43,593 nucleotides of DNA from Rudanella lutea DSM 19387 (GCF_000383955.1 NZ_KB913013.1:1-43593); one strand, 5' to 3'; positions 30,682 through 38,293 are shown, counted from the first letter of the stretch. Translations and numbers: made by a program. Notes: generated by a model from the sequence alone, not told the origin.

Positions 30682-31290
30682 CTACTCCTGCTCAGCGGCC
30701 GGAATATCCAGATCGGCCATCAGGCCGGGGTACTTAGCGGCCAGCCGCTGCTTATCGGCCAGAGCCGACGCATCCTTATCGGTGAGTGAGCTTGCCTGAG
30801 TTGTCGCACCGGTCTTGTTGGTGGTATCACCGCTGACGGCGGCACCCTTCAGAGCGGCCTGTTGCGCATCCCAGGCAGCGGCCTTTGGGCTCAGGGTTGT
30901 TATCTGCGCCTTTACCGTGGCCAGTTCAGCCTTTACCGTGGTCAGCTCCGTCTCGGCCTTGGTAGCCCGGTCGGTCATGGCCGTCAGCTGAGCCGCTACA
31001 TCGGCCGGAGCCGCTTCGGGTTCGGTCGTCGAGGCCGACGGGGTCACTGCCGTAGCAGGAGCCGTAACCAGTACGGCCTCTACCGCCGTAGCCGGCGCGG
31101 TGGGCGTAGCTGGTTGAACCGTTACCGCAGCAGGGGTAGGTACCTCCAGAGCCTGAATCTGCTGATGAATAATAGCCGCTTCCTGCTCGGCCGAATTGAA
31201 GACTTCCTGAGACGCATTCTCAGATAAATACTTGAACGCAGAGGGGAACATCCTAGCCAGGAAGCTACCCGAAACCGTGGTTTTTGCCAT
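30682..31290 (-). CDS. Scaffold-like protein
   Basis: The 202-aa product is Ala-, Thr- and Val-rich and helical, with a coiled coil around residues 100-150 (ATKAETELTTVKAELATVK) and charged ends. It lies between protease and capsid, as phage scaffolds do. Such proteins guide prohead assembly and are cleaved by the protease. The low-complexity central section (about 45-90) looks disordered. Confidence 0.72.
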   Translation of the reverse strand: MAKTTVSGSFLARMFPSAFKYLSENASQEVFNSAEQEAAIIHQQIQALEVPTPAAVTVQPATPTAPATAVEAVLVTAPATAVTPSASTTEPEAAPADVAAQLTAMTDRATKAETELTTVKAELATVKAQITTLSPKAAAWDAQQAALKGAAVSGDTTNKTGATTQASSLTDKDASALADKQRLAAKYPGLMADLDIPAAEQE

Positions 31291-31295
31291 TTGAT

Positions 31296-32138
31296 TTATG
31301 AAAGTTGAATTACTCGCTTGTAAGCCGCATTGAGATCGCCCTGGCTATCGGCCAGTCCTAACCGAATTGCATCTTTAGGCCCATACACCTTGCCGGTATA
31401 GATTTCGTCGGAGGCCAACTTGGCACCCCGGCCCGCGCGCAGGCCCGATTTGAACGCCTTAGCCGACGCATCTAGATCGCGCTGAATTTCCCCGATCGTA
31501 TCCTCGTCGAGCGGTTCGATACTGTTCAGCTTCGCTTTGTGAATAGCGCCCGTCGACCGGAAAATCTGGGGTTCCATCCCCTGCTGCTCCAGCGCCTTAG
31601 CCACATTCATGTGAATGTAGATCGTGCCAATAGAGCCGATCTTAGCCAGGGGGCTAGTCCCCATCATGATTTCGGTTGAGGGAGCCGCCGACCACAGGGC
31701 CGCACTAGCGCAGAGCGTCACGTGCGCCACCACCGGCTTTTTGCTGGCCAGGTAGGCCACGGCCGCAGCCAGCTCGTCGGTCGAGTCCACGGTACCACCA
31801 CCCGAATTGTAGCGCAGAATCACGCCGGTCTTGCTGTCATCGTCGGCCGCTTTGTAGATCAGCGCCATCAGAAAGGTGTTGCTGAAATAGTTGTCGTAGG
31901 TGTACCCGCGCGACATGGTGCCCTGAATCGGAATGACCGGCACATGGCCGTTCATCGACAGATAATCAATCCAGGCTTTTTCGTAGGAGTAGTCGGCCGC
32001 TTCAATCAGATGCTGCGGCAGCCCGTTCATAAAGCCCAGCGTATTGAGCTTAAACAGATCGGCCTTCAGCGCGGCCTTGATTACATTTTCGTGGAGTGGC
32101 GAAACTGCCCACGCGCAGGAATACAGATTGCCGGTCAT
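31296..32138 (-). CDS. S49/ClpP-type prohead protease
   Basis: The 280-aa product has the ClpP/crotonase-like serine protease core: GVILRYNSGGGTVDSTDELA (about 105-124) as the substrate-binding strand region, VVAHVTLCASAALWSAA (about 135-151) with the nucleophile Ser in CASAAL, then MGTSPLAKIGSIGT (about 158-171). A Lys-based dyad as in S49 is likely. It should cleave scaffold and capsid arms during maturation. It is the first gene of the capsid operon and precedes the scaffold by 6 bp. A transcription terminator separates it from the gene upstream. Confidence 0.85.
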   Translation of the reverse strand: MTGNLYSCAWAVSPLHENVIKAALKADLFKLNTLGFMNGLPQHLIEAADYSYEKAWIDYLSMNGHVPVIPIQGTMSRGYTYDNYFSNTFLMALIYKAADDDSKTGVILRYNSGGGTVDSTDELAAAVAYLASKKPVVAHVTLCASAALWSAAPSTEIMMGTSPLAKIGSIGTIYIHMNVAKALEQQGMEPQIFRSTGAIHKAKLNSIEPLDEDTIGEIQRDLDASAKAFKSGLRAGRGAKLASDEIYTGKVYGPKDAIRLGLADSQGDLNAAYKRVIQLS

Positions 32139-32211
32139 TCCGATTCAGGTGATAAGACCCTACAAACATGCTCGACTCGCTCAGGCTATAACAGGACAAA
32201 ACCCCGCCAAC

Positions 32212-32244
32212 AAAAAACCCGGCCCTCAACGCGGAGCCGGGTTT
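32212..32244 (-). terminator. Terminator between DUF1353 gene and protease
   Basis: AAACCCGGC (32215-32223) with GCCGGGTTT (32236-32244), followed by a T-run on the minus strand. Confidence 0.82.
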
Positions 32245-32289
32245 CATCCCACCGTAACTTAACTTGTATCGTACCGGCTCTGGGCCAGC

Positions 32290-32667
32290 CTAATTTCTCC
32301 ACCAGCTGCGGCCGAACAACCGGCAGGCCGCATACATACACCAATTGCGGAGCCACTTTCGAGGCTCTACTGCCTTCAGACGTTCATAAAGCTCCCGATC
32401 TGCCAGGTAGCGTGCTCGCGTTTCGCCCAGCTCGGCCTCAAACAACCGGTTGTCGTACCAATAGTCATGCAGCACGCAGGCCCGACAATGCCGCCCGATT
32501 GGCGGGAAAAAGCCCCAGAGAATCATGGGCACACTGGCAAAGTCGGTCTTGTAACCAACTGGTACAACCACCTGCCCAACCAGGGTACTGAAGGTCAGTG
32601 GCTGTACCAGTCGCCAGCGGTCGGCTTTGGGGTCATCTTCTAAATATTCCACTACAATAGCCTGCAT
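32290..32667 (-). CDS. DUF1353 protein
   Basis: The 125-aa product matches DUF1353 (PF07087) by VVPVGYKTDFASVPMILWGF (about 34-53) and CVLHDYWYDNRLF (about 64-76), which are the family's TDxAS and HD motifs. This family is common in phages near tail-fibre and lysis genes; its biochemical function is unknown to me. It follows the 33150 gene by 33 bp and ends at a terminator. Confidence 0.8.
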   Translation of the reverse strand: MQAIVVEYLEDDPKADRWRLVQPLTFSTLVGQVVVPVGYKTDFASVPMILWGFFPPIGRHCRACVLHDYWYDNRLFEAELGETRARYLADRELYERLKAVEPRKWLRNWCMYAACRLFGRSWWRN

Positions 32668-32700
32668 GTTACCACCAGTTACAATTCATGTTACCAGTAG

Positions 32701-33150
32701 TTACAATTGCCCCCGCGCGTCCATAGTCGCGATCTCACTCGCCAGCAGTGTGTACAGTATCTGCGCGAAGGAGGTGTTATCGTCAATCACCATCCGCTGC
32801 CGCAGCTGACCAATCGTGATGCTCTGAAAAAAGTCCACCTGGCTAATGGCCCCCTCGGTATCCGCAGGTACTATCTGACCCGTAGCCGGCATGATGTAAG
32901 CCCCCCGCGTTTCGCGTTGCACCACGCGGTCGGCATATCGAGTCATGAGTACCTGGCGCTGTTCAGCTGTCAGTGTCGGGTCAGCGGCAATCTGCTCCAG
33001 CATCGGCACGCCCTGCGCATCCACGTACAGAATGCTGACCTGCTGGCACATTTCGAGATCGTCAAAAACGACAAATGACTTTAGCCGGGCAGCCCGTTGA
33101 AAGCCCGTAAACGGTTCGGGCGAAATAGCAATCTGAATAGGGTTTTCCAT
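32701..33150 (-). CDS. Protein of unknown function downstream of the tail fibre gene
   Basis: The 149-aa product (start MENPIQIAISPEPFTGFQRA) is 5 bp downstream of the fibre gene. ATG 33150 is preferred over a longer frame. The sequence mixes strands and helices (SFVVFDDLEMCQQVSILYVD; ITIGQLRQRMVIDDNTSFAQ). Such short genes after fibre genes are often fibre chaperones or virion accessory proteins. Family not recognised. Confidence 0.58.
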   Translation of the reverse strand: MENPIQIAISPEPFTGFQRAARLKSFVVFDDLEMCQQVSILYVDAQGVPMLEQIAADPTLTAEQRQVLMTRYADRVVQRETRGAYIMPATGQIVPADTEGAISQVDFFQSITIGQLRQRMVIDDNTSFAQILYTLLASEIATMDARGQL

Positions 33151-33155
33151 AATTA

Positions 33156-34127
33156 TCAACTCATTAGAAGGATAGACTTCATTGTGCCCCCATCGTTCGC
33201 CCATAGCCGCAATTCGTTGTTGCTGCTGTTTTTATAAATCACCGACCTGCCAGCAGGTATATCGGCGGTGGTGGGGTTTCCGGCTTTTGTGCGCCAGCCA
33301 GAGAGAACCCCACCGGGTGCCCACCATTCACCATTACCCTTGATACGGCCAACTTCATTACTGGTACTCGCACTGGTTCCAGCATAAAACACGAAATCAT
33401 CCGACGTACTGGGTACTTGCTGCCGATAGGTGTTACCATTCACCCCGGACCCATAGTACTGATGATCATTACCACCAACCTCATACATCACTACCTTGCG
33501 GTTTCTCAGGGAGCCGTTAAACCGCACTTCGTCACTAACCTCCAGCCTGGGTACATACAAATCATAGCATACCCACGGTCCCCAAGCATTGTTCCCCCAG
33601 CGTTGCCGACGGTACGCATAATTCGTATTGTTATCTACGTACGTCTGAATTCGGTTTCCGAAGTGCGAAACCTGATTGATCAACGTGCCGAAGGTGAATA
33701 TGCCCGGAAACGTACCAGCAGGCCCATTGCCAGCCGGATTCCAGGATGAGCCACCTACCCCAAACACACCCAGATTCAACATCGCATTAAAGTCGAGCGT
33801 CTCAGGTATAAGCATTGCCGTAGCTTCTTCGTAAATCACCCCGCCAATGGTCACTTTGCCATGAGTCTGAAGTACTGCCCCAGAGCCATCGTCGTAAGAG
33901 CGCCCAAAAATGGTTTTGCCGGTCCTATAGGCGGCATCCGTGTTGGCCCCGGCCACGCCCCCGCCTACTTTGAACCAGGTACTGAGGTTAGTATTAATAC
34001 TGGTAGTCACCCAGTCCACCACACTTTTGAGCACCGTGATTACCGTCGCAATCCGAATGCCCCGGTAACCCTTGTTCCCCAGATTATTGTCGATATCGTT
34101 TTTGATCGACGAGCCGTCTGATGCCAT
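33156..34127 (-). CDS. Tail fibre / receptor-binding protein candidate
   Basis: The 323-aa product is Gly-, Asn- and Thr-rich. A helical N-terminal attachment part (IKNDIDNNLGNKGYRGIRIA, about 8-27) is followed by beta-strand repeats ending in short Asn/Gly turns (NTYRQQVPSTSDDFVFYAGT; WNPAGNGPAGTFPG; NNYAYRRQRWGNNAWGPWV). The last pattern is common in phage fibre C-termini with a pyocin-knob fold. It would bind the host surface. It ends 5 bp before the next gene and begins 4 bp after the previous one. Confidence 0.72.
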   Translation of the reverse strand: MASDGSSIKNDIDNNLGNKGYRGIRIATVITVLKSVVDWVTTSINTNLSTWFKVGGGVAGANTDAAYRTGKTIFGRSYDDGSGAVLQTHGKVTIGGVIYEEATAMLIPETLDFNAMLNLGVFGVGGSSWNPAGNGPAGTFPGIFTFGTLINQVSHFGNRIQTYVDNNTNYAYRRQRWGNNAWGPWVCYDLYVPRLEVSDEVRFNGSLRNRKVVMYEVGGNDHQYYGSGVNGNTYRQQVPSTSDDFVFYAGTSASTSNEVGRIKGNGEWWAPGGVLSGWRTKAGNPTTADIPAGRSVIYKNSSNNELRLWANDGGTMKSILLMS

Positions 34128-34130
34128 TGC

Positions 34131-34706
34131 TTAAGAATAAAAATCGTAGGAAAAACCGTAAGAGAACTCTGCATCGAGCAGCCACCGCCCGGGCTGCTCG
34201 GCCAAATGATAGGCAGGCCACCGGGTGTCGGTGGTCCAGCTGCACATATACCCGTTGGGAGCGGCCTTGAACTCGGCGCTGAAACGCAGCGGCTGGCTGG
34301 GCGTTCCCACAAGTTTGTACAAACCGTTGCCATCCTGATACACCGCTACCCATTTGCGGCCGGTCATCCGGGCTACAAATAGGGTTGTCTGAGCATGATC
34401 ACGCGGTATCTCCAGTACCAGCGCCTGCGCGTAGGCAATACCGTGCACGCTATTGGTCGCTTTTTGGGAGTAGCCGCTTCGATCACGCAAAAAGCGCAGG
34501 TTGATCACCTGAGCATCTTCGGAAAGCTGGAGCCCGTTTTCGGGCAGGGTCCAGCCCGTTAGGTCGGTCGGCAGCGTACGGGGGTCGGTCAACCCCAGCA
34601 AATGCCGAGCCTCGATCAGCCAGAGCTGACGGAGACCCGGCACATTTGCCTGACCGCCCTGGTTCGGTAGTGCAGGAACAGCAGTGGTTCGGTCAAAGGG
34701 ATTCAT
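34131..34706 (-). CDS. Tail or baseplate-related protein before the fibre gene
   Basis: The 191-aa product is beta-rich with several Trp and Tyr residues (MTGRKWVAVYQDGNGLYKLV; GYMCSWTTDTRWPAYHLAEQ). It starts the fibre transcript after a strong terminator, with a GTCCTACCGT element 39 nt upstream. Most likely an adaptor or carbohydrate-binding virion protein; no family is recognised. Confidence 0.58.
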   Translation of the reverse strand: MNPFDRTTAVPALPNQGGQANVPGLRQLWLIEARHLLGLTDPRTLPTDLTGWTLPENGLQLSEDAQVINLRFLRDRSGYSQKATNSVHGIAYAQALVLEIPRDHAQTTLFVARMTGRKWVAVYQDGNGLYKLVGTPSQPLRFSAEFKAAPNGYMCSWTTDTRWPAYHLAEQPGRWLLDAEFSYGFSYDFYS

Positions 34707-34738
34707 TTGGCAAAACTGCGCCTTTACCGGGCCGAACG

Positions 34739-34745
34739 GTAGGAC
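34739..34745 (-). promoter_or_regulatory. GTCCTACCGT element before the fibre operon
   Basis: Minus strand; begins 39 nt before ATG 34706, overlapping a small inverted repeat ACCG-CGGT. Element of the five-copy set. Confidence 0.45.
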
Positions 34746-34767
34746 GTAAAAACGGGGGGTCTAAAAA

Positions 34768-34806
34768 CCAAAAACCGCCTTCCTGAGCCAGAAAGGCGGT
34801 TTTTGG
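34768..34806. terminator. Perfect 14-bp terminator upstream of the fibre operon
   Basis: CCAAAAACCGCCTT (34768-34781) with AAGGCGGTTTTTGG (34793-34806). It ends the transcript of the 34900 gene on the minus strand. Confidence 0.88.
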
Positions 34807-34899
34807 CCGTGAACAACTCGCCAAACGAGTGAACAACCCCGAATATTGGTGAATAGGTAGCCCAAACTGACGAGTAACTACCCCTACTTTATTTCACGT

Positions 34900-35385
34900 T
34901 TACGCCACTTGCCGCGGATAAATCATCTGCTCCGTTTTGTACATCATGTACCGCTGGTGGTCGCGCCACTTCTTCCGGAGCGTGTCGCTCGCAATCATGT
35001 CTTCAGTGATCCCGTACCGCTCCATGAACAGCTGCACGGCCTCGTAGTCGGTAATGCCCAGAGCCAGGCTCGTCTCGCAGCACTCCAGAAACGCCTGCGT
35101 AAACAAATAGCCAAAAAACTGGGCCACGGCCTGCACCTTCGAGGGGTGAATAAAGTTGTTGCGCAGTGAGTCGGGCAACAGGAGCGTGATGTACTGCTCC
35201 GGGTGCAGGTCTTGCGCAGATCGGGGTAATACGTGCCGGAAACCTACCTTCTCCGACGCCAGTACGCACAAAATACCGAGCATCGTTTTACGGTTGATAT
35301 CAACCGTGTTGGTATTGTTCCCGTAGCGAGCCATAATGAACTGCCGAACGTGAGCCTCAGGCACAGGAATGCGCGATTTTAACAT
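34900..35385 (-). CDS. Protein of unknown function beside the candidate origin region
   Basis: The 161-aa product (start MLKSRIPVPEAHVRQFIMAR) has a C-terminal segment (AVQLFMERYGITEDMIASD, then LRKKWRDHQRYM) of helix-turn-helix flavour: an I-T-E-D loop between two basic helices. I have seen this I-T-E-D pattern in Bacteroidota phage proteins but know no function. ATG 35385 is chosen over a TTG-type start further upstream. A GTCCTAT sequence, one base off the late element, lies 64 nt upstream at 35443-35449. A regulator or replication initiator is possible. Confidence 0.6.
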   Translation of the reverse strand: MLKSRIPVPEAHVRQFIMARYGNNTNTVDINRKTMLGILCVLASEKVGFRHVLPRSAQDLHPEQYITLLLPDSLRNNFIHPSKVQAVAQFFGYLFTQAFLECCETSLALGITDYEAVQLFMERYGITEDMIASDTLRKKWRDHQRYMMYKTEQMIYPRQVA

Positions 35386-35442
35386 TGTGGGAATGATGGG
35401 GGGTAGATGTTGGGCAAAGGTTCCAAACGTGGCCAACTGCTA

Positions 35443-35449
35443 ATAGGAC
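35443..35449 (-). promoter_or_regulatory. GTCCTAT, a variant of the GTCCTAC leader element
   Basis: Minus strand, beginning 64 nt before ATG 35385. It differs by one base from the other five. Included because of matching distance to the start codon. Confidence 0.3.
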
Positions 35450-35668
35450 TTAAGCGAAATATAAGTAGAACAGTCCATATGTTTTACACGACATAGAGCA
35501 AATGTAACCGGCTGGGTATTCCTGTTCTGCTAAGGCCTATTGCGGGCTTCTAACGCGACTATCGTTCAACTCTGTATTTTTTTTGTAATTCTGTAGCAGC
35601 TGTATCGCCAGTGGTCAATTTCCTTTTTATCAGCACTTTAGCCCAATACAAGTAGTTTGAATCACTTG

Positions 35669-35698
35669 AAACAGCCTCAAAAACAGGCTGTTTTTTTT
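35669..35698 (+). terminator. Plus-strand terminator inside the gene-free region
   Basis: AAACAGCCT (35669-35677) with AGGCTGTTT (35685-35693), followed by eight Ts in total on the plus strand. No plus-strand gene lies upstream, so it may end a short RNA or antisense transcript. Confidence 0.65.
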
Positions 35699-35851
35699 GT
35701 AACAGCGACCTACTATCTGAATCTGAGGGGGTTAACTGTTACAAACTTTTGTATCAATTGTAATTTTGTTACAACTCCAAAATAGATTTTGTATCAAGAT
35801 AATAACTTGACCCACAGGCTAATTAGCCCGATTTTACCCCCACTTGTTACA
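35698..35851. other. Iteron-like repeats in the AT-rich region, candidate origin or operator
   Basis: The region 35450-35920 has no gene. Within it TGTTACA occurs at 35737, 35767 and 35845, its complement TGTAACA at 35698, and TTTTGTATCAA at 35747 and 35787 with the near-copy TTTTGTTACAA at 35764. The stretch is much more AT-rich than its surroundings. Clustered short repeats in an AT-rich, gene-free stretch in the early region suit a replication origin or a repressor-like operator array. No dedicated initiator is identified. Confidence 0.45.
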
Positions 35852-35920
35852 GAATTACAAAATTTACGCAGTTATTATAAAAAGGGTCGAAGGGAAAGGG
35901 CAGCCAGAGCAGGCGGGCAC

Positions 35921-35943
35921 AAAAAAAGCCCCGCAAGCGGGGC
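35921..35943 (-). terminator. Intrinsic terminator after the 36267 gene
   Basis: GCCCCG (35928-35933) with CGGGGC (35938-35943), loop CAAG, seven Ts on the minus strand. Confidence 0.85.
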
Positions 35944-35967
35944 CAAAAGAATAGGATTTGTAGCGTT

Positions 35968-36267
35968 TTATATGTTCTCCAGTATCAAGCCATCCAGCTC
36001 AAAGGCAGCCAGCGTGAACATGAAGCTAGCCACCTCCACTACGTCCTCATCCATGTTTATCGCAGCTGCATTCTTAAGGTTATCAATCAGCTGACATGCA
36101 ACATCCACATGGCTGGTTTTGTGCTCCGAGGCCCTCTGCGCGAGTTCCTTTTTGTAGGAGCTGAGGTTTTCTTCAAACTGCGCAGGCCCGTATGCGTCCA
36201 ATAGAATGGTCCGCATCATTTTCATCAGTAGGATATCCTTCCGAAGCTCGTCGTCGATAGTTTGCAT
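35968..36267 (-). CDS. Small helical early protein
   Basis: The 99-aa product is acidic and helical (start MQTIDDELRKDILLMKMMRT). The C-terminal segment (VVEVASFMFTLAAFELDGLI) is hydrophobic and amphipathic. Last gene of the early operon before its terminator. Family unknown. Confidence 0.6.
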   Translation of the reverse strand: MQTIDDELRKDILLMKMMRTILLDAYGPAQFEENLSSYKKELAQRASEHKTSHVDVACQLIDNLKNAAAINMDEDVVEVASFMFTLAAFELDGLILENI

Positions 36268-36278
36268 AGTAAAGGAAG

Positions 36279-36584
36279 TTAAGCCCCGTGAACTGGGTTA
36301 GCCGAGGGGCGAGGGGAGTCAATCTGTGTCGTTAAAATTTGCGTGTGTTGGGCCTCCCATTGTTCGCATTCATAGCGCAGGCGGCCAATGAGTTTTCTCT
36401 GCTGTCGGCTCTCTAAATCCCGTTGGGCGTAAAACGGGTCTTGCTGTTGAAATGAGCGTTGATCCCAGTGGAAGCACATACGAAGATGAACACGATAAGC
36501 TCGGTCTTCTAAATCACCTTTACCCTGGCGTCTGAAACTGTAGTAAAGGCGGGTTATACGTGCACAATGTTTTGATCTGGTCAT
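36279..36584 (-). CDS. Small basic early protein
   Basis: The 101-aa product (start MTRSKHCARITRLYYSFRRQ) is basic with many Arg, Gln, Tyr and Trp residues and long helices (RDLESRQQRKLIGRLRYECE). It could bind nucleic acid. It starts by ATGA overlap with the preceding stop at 36581. ATG 36584 is taken; the longer frame overlaps the upstream gene. Confidence 0.58.
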   Translation of the reverse strand: MTRSKHCARITRLYYSFRRQGKGDLEDRAYRVHLRMCFHWDQRSFQQQDPFYAQRDLESRQQRKLIGRLRYECEQWEAQHTQILTTQIDSPRPSANPVHGA

Positions 36585-36832
36585 TCGTAGCGTAGCAGTT
36601 GTTTGTCCTGAATCAGTTTCAGAATCTCCTTTGTCGGCCGCCACAGCTCTTCCTCCGTGCGGAAGTCCATCAGCATGACGTATTCACGTTTGCCGTGCCA
36701 GGCATCGACCACGATAAAGATTCGGCGCTTATCGGCCGATATCCACTTACTGTACTGGCGCAGAACCAGCTCCGGAGGAACCGTGCTGATCAGGGGCGTT
36801 TTGGCTTGTATGGGGGTGTTTGGTTGGTTCAT
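36581..36832 (-). CDS. Small early protein overlapping the HNH-like gene
   Basis: The 83-aa product (start MNQPNTPIQAKTPLISTVPP) has a proline-containing N-terminus and an alpha-beta C-terminal part (KRRIFIVVDAWHGKREYVML). Its first 86 bp overlap the HNH-like gene in another frame. Unknown function. Confidence 0.55.
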   Translation of the reverse strand: MNQPNTPIQAKTPLISTVPPELVLRQYSKWISADKRRIFIVVDAWHGKREYVMLMDFRTEEELWRPTKEILKLIQDKQLLRYE

Positions 36833-37136
36833 CGGGGAATAATCGTAATTGGTTGTAATGACGGCCGTGGGGGCCGTATCGTCGGCGGTCGGCATTATCG
36901 GGCCGGTCATGGTCGAGGTGGCACCACTGGCACAAGGATGCCAGGTTGGAAAATCGGTTGTTGCGTTCATCATGATCGAGGTGTGCACAGGCCAGCCACA
37001 CAATCCAGCCATCGCCTTTAGGGTGCGGCTGGCCATGCTCAGCCTCGCAATGAACACAGCGGTCATTATCCCGCTTTCGAACCAGGCGCTTTATCAGTGA
37101 CCATTTAGGATGGTAGCGTTTGCGCTTGAAAGGCAT
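36747..37136 (-). CDS. HNH-endonuclease-like protein with a QLRLF clamp-binding-like motif
   Basis: The 129-aa product has a basic N-terminus (MPFKRKRYHPKWSLIKRLVR), a Cys pair CVHC (about 27-30), CAHLDHDERNNRFSNLASLC (about 50-69) with the His-Asp/Asn core, and CQWCHLDHD (about 69-77). This is the zinc-ribbon HNH fold, in which the H-D-x-x-x-x-N arrangement fits a nuclease of the phage or mobile type. After the domain comes YNQLRLFPDE (about 94-103), close to the beta-clamp pentapeptide. Probably a nicking or DNA-processing enzyme that acts at the replication fork; it lies far from terminase, so a packaging role is less likely. Confidence 0.72.
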   Translation of the reverse strand: MPFKRKRYHPKWSLIKRLVRKRDNDRCVHCEAEHGQPHPKGDGWIVWLACAHLDHDERNNRFSNLASLCQWCHLDHDRPDNADRRRYGPHGRHYNQLRLFPDEPTKHPHTSQNAPDQHGSSGAGSAPVQ

Positions 37137-37139
37137 AGC

Positions 37140-37484
37140 CTATAACTCTCTCACCTCAACCAGCTCTCTCTCCAGATACCACTCATCTATCGCCGTCAGC
37201 TCAATACCCTTTGTACCATCGAGCTTCATACAGTAGCCTTCTTTTTTGGTAAACACGTAATCCCGAACCCACTCCAGGGTGCTGTTCGGTGATTCGATCA
37301 CCAGCTCCGGCCCGATGTAGTGGCAAAAGGCTTTTGCATAGTCTCCATTATGAGTAGCCAGCACACTCTCCCAATCGTCGCGGTACTCCACCACTTCCTT
37401 AAGCTCGTTAGCGGCCAGCTCATCGTCAATAATCAACGTGGCATACCACCATTCGTAGCAGAGTTCAAACGTGCGCTTAGCCAT
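37140..37484 (-). CDS. Small acidic protein, possibly DUF2528-like
   Basis: The 114-aa product (start MAKRTFELCYEWWYATLIID) is acidic with beta-rich ends and resembles DUF2528 proteins of mobile elements in its N-terminal FELxxxWxxxxxID stretch; I hold this loosely. The start has a strong AGGAGGG-type ribosome binding site, rare in this genome. A GGAATGTTC element lies 56-64 nt upstream. Confidence 0.55.
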   Translation of the reverse strand: MAKRTFELCYEWWYATLIIDDELAANELKEVVEYRDDWESVLATHNGDYAKAFCHYIGPELVIESPNSTLEWVRDYVFTKKEGYCMKLDGTKGIELTAIDEWYLERELVEVREL

Positions 37485-37526
37485 TCCTCAGCCCTCCTTT
37501 CTTAGCATTCGAAATCATACAGTAGT

Positions 37527-37667
37527 CTATTTATTAGTTGAACATTCCTTTTTCATTACACCAAACCAGTCGACAATCGTCGGCCGAATCATCACCACAA
37601 TCACCGCTATGGCCATCCCGATCACCAGGGTTATCGAGGCCAGAGGTAAGTACAGCACCCACTTCAT
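37527..37667 (-). CDS. 46-aa single-span membrane protein
   Basis: The product is MKWVLYLPLASITLVIGMAI followed by AVIVVMIRPTIVDWFGVMKKE to the stop at 37527. One hydrophobic helix covers about residues 4-28. The start overlaps the previous stop (ATGA at 37664-37667), which supports translation. A GGAATGTTC copy lies inside its last codons. Function unknown; short membrane proteins of early phage operons often act on host envelope or defence proteins. Confidence 0.58.
   Translation of the reverse strand: MKWVLYLPLASITLVIGMAIAVIVVMIRPTIVDWFGVMKKECSTNK
37540..37548 (-). promoter_or_regulatory. GGAATGTTC element inside the end of the 46-aa gene
   Basis: Minus strand AAGGAATGTTCAACTAATAA; the motif codes for the end of the 46-aa protein and precedes the 37484 gene. 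It contains the mini-ORF Met-Phe-Asn-stop. Confidence 0.4.
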
Positions 37668-38278
37668 TTTCGCATCCGGATTACGGCCAGTGACCCAGCC
37701 CGGCCCAACCCCGGCTTGATATGCACAACCCCATCGATCAGCACGATCAGCGCCGACGTCGTGCGCACCCGTAGCCGATCAGCCAGGTACAGCTCCTTTT
37801 CCCGCTTCAGCCGCTCGTAGAATTCCTCGATTGTCTGGATTCTCGTTTCCGACCGGCCTTCTACCCAGGCCCGCGCGACCTTCAGCAGATGCCCTTCCAT
37901 CGGGTTTTTTACGGCCACGTGCGTGCGTTCCATCTCAAACAGGCAGGCATCGGCCAGGCGCGTACCAACGAGCACATACGGATCGGGGTACTCCACCAGG
38001 TTCCAGCCGTCACGTTCGAGCGAGTTCACCGTTATTTGGTACAGCACCGTAGTTTGATCGCTCAGCTGACCCACACACTCCCATACCGCTACCCCGTGGC
38101 CGTCGAGGCCTGCCGGCGGAGCGCTGCACCCGAGCAAAATCATTTCCTGCTCCGCATTGAGCGCGTAGCGAATCATCGGAATACCATGCACACGGCCCAT
38201 TTCGTCCGCGTAGGCAAGCATCGAAATTCGGTTATACTCCAGAGGGCCATTGCCCTGATCTGCTGTGTTGGTTGTCAT
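37664..38278 (-). CDS. Protein of unknown function after the primase-helicase
   Basis: The 204-aa product has a beta-rich first half (RVHGIPMIRYALNAEQEMIL; GVAVWECVGQLSDQTTVLYQ) and a helical stretch (TIEEFYERLKREKELYLADR). Its stop overlaps the next ATG. It follows the primase gene by 15 bp, so it belongs to the replication operon. No motif is recognised. Confidence 0.62.
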   Translation of the reverse strand: MTTNTADQGNGPLEYNRISMLAYADEMGRVHGIPMIRYALNAEQEMILLGCSAPPAGLDGHGVAVWECVGQLSDQTTVLYQITVNSLERDGWNLVEYPDPYVLVGTRLADACLFEMERTHVAVKNPMEGHLLKVARAWVEGRSETRIQTIEEFYERLKREKELYLADRLRVRTTSALIVLIDGVVHIKPGLGRAGSLAVIRMRK

Positions 38279-38293
38279 TGTGATAGAGGGGGG

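Noticed and set aside
36747-37136. IscB/TnpB-type nuclease with the candidate RNA as guide
   Set aside because: The HNH protein is only 129 aa, lacks RuvC parts and lies 11 kb away.
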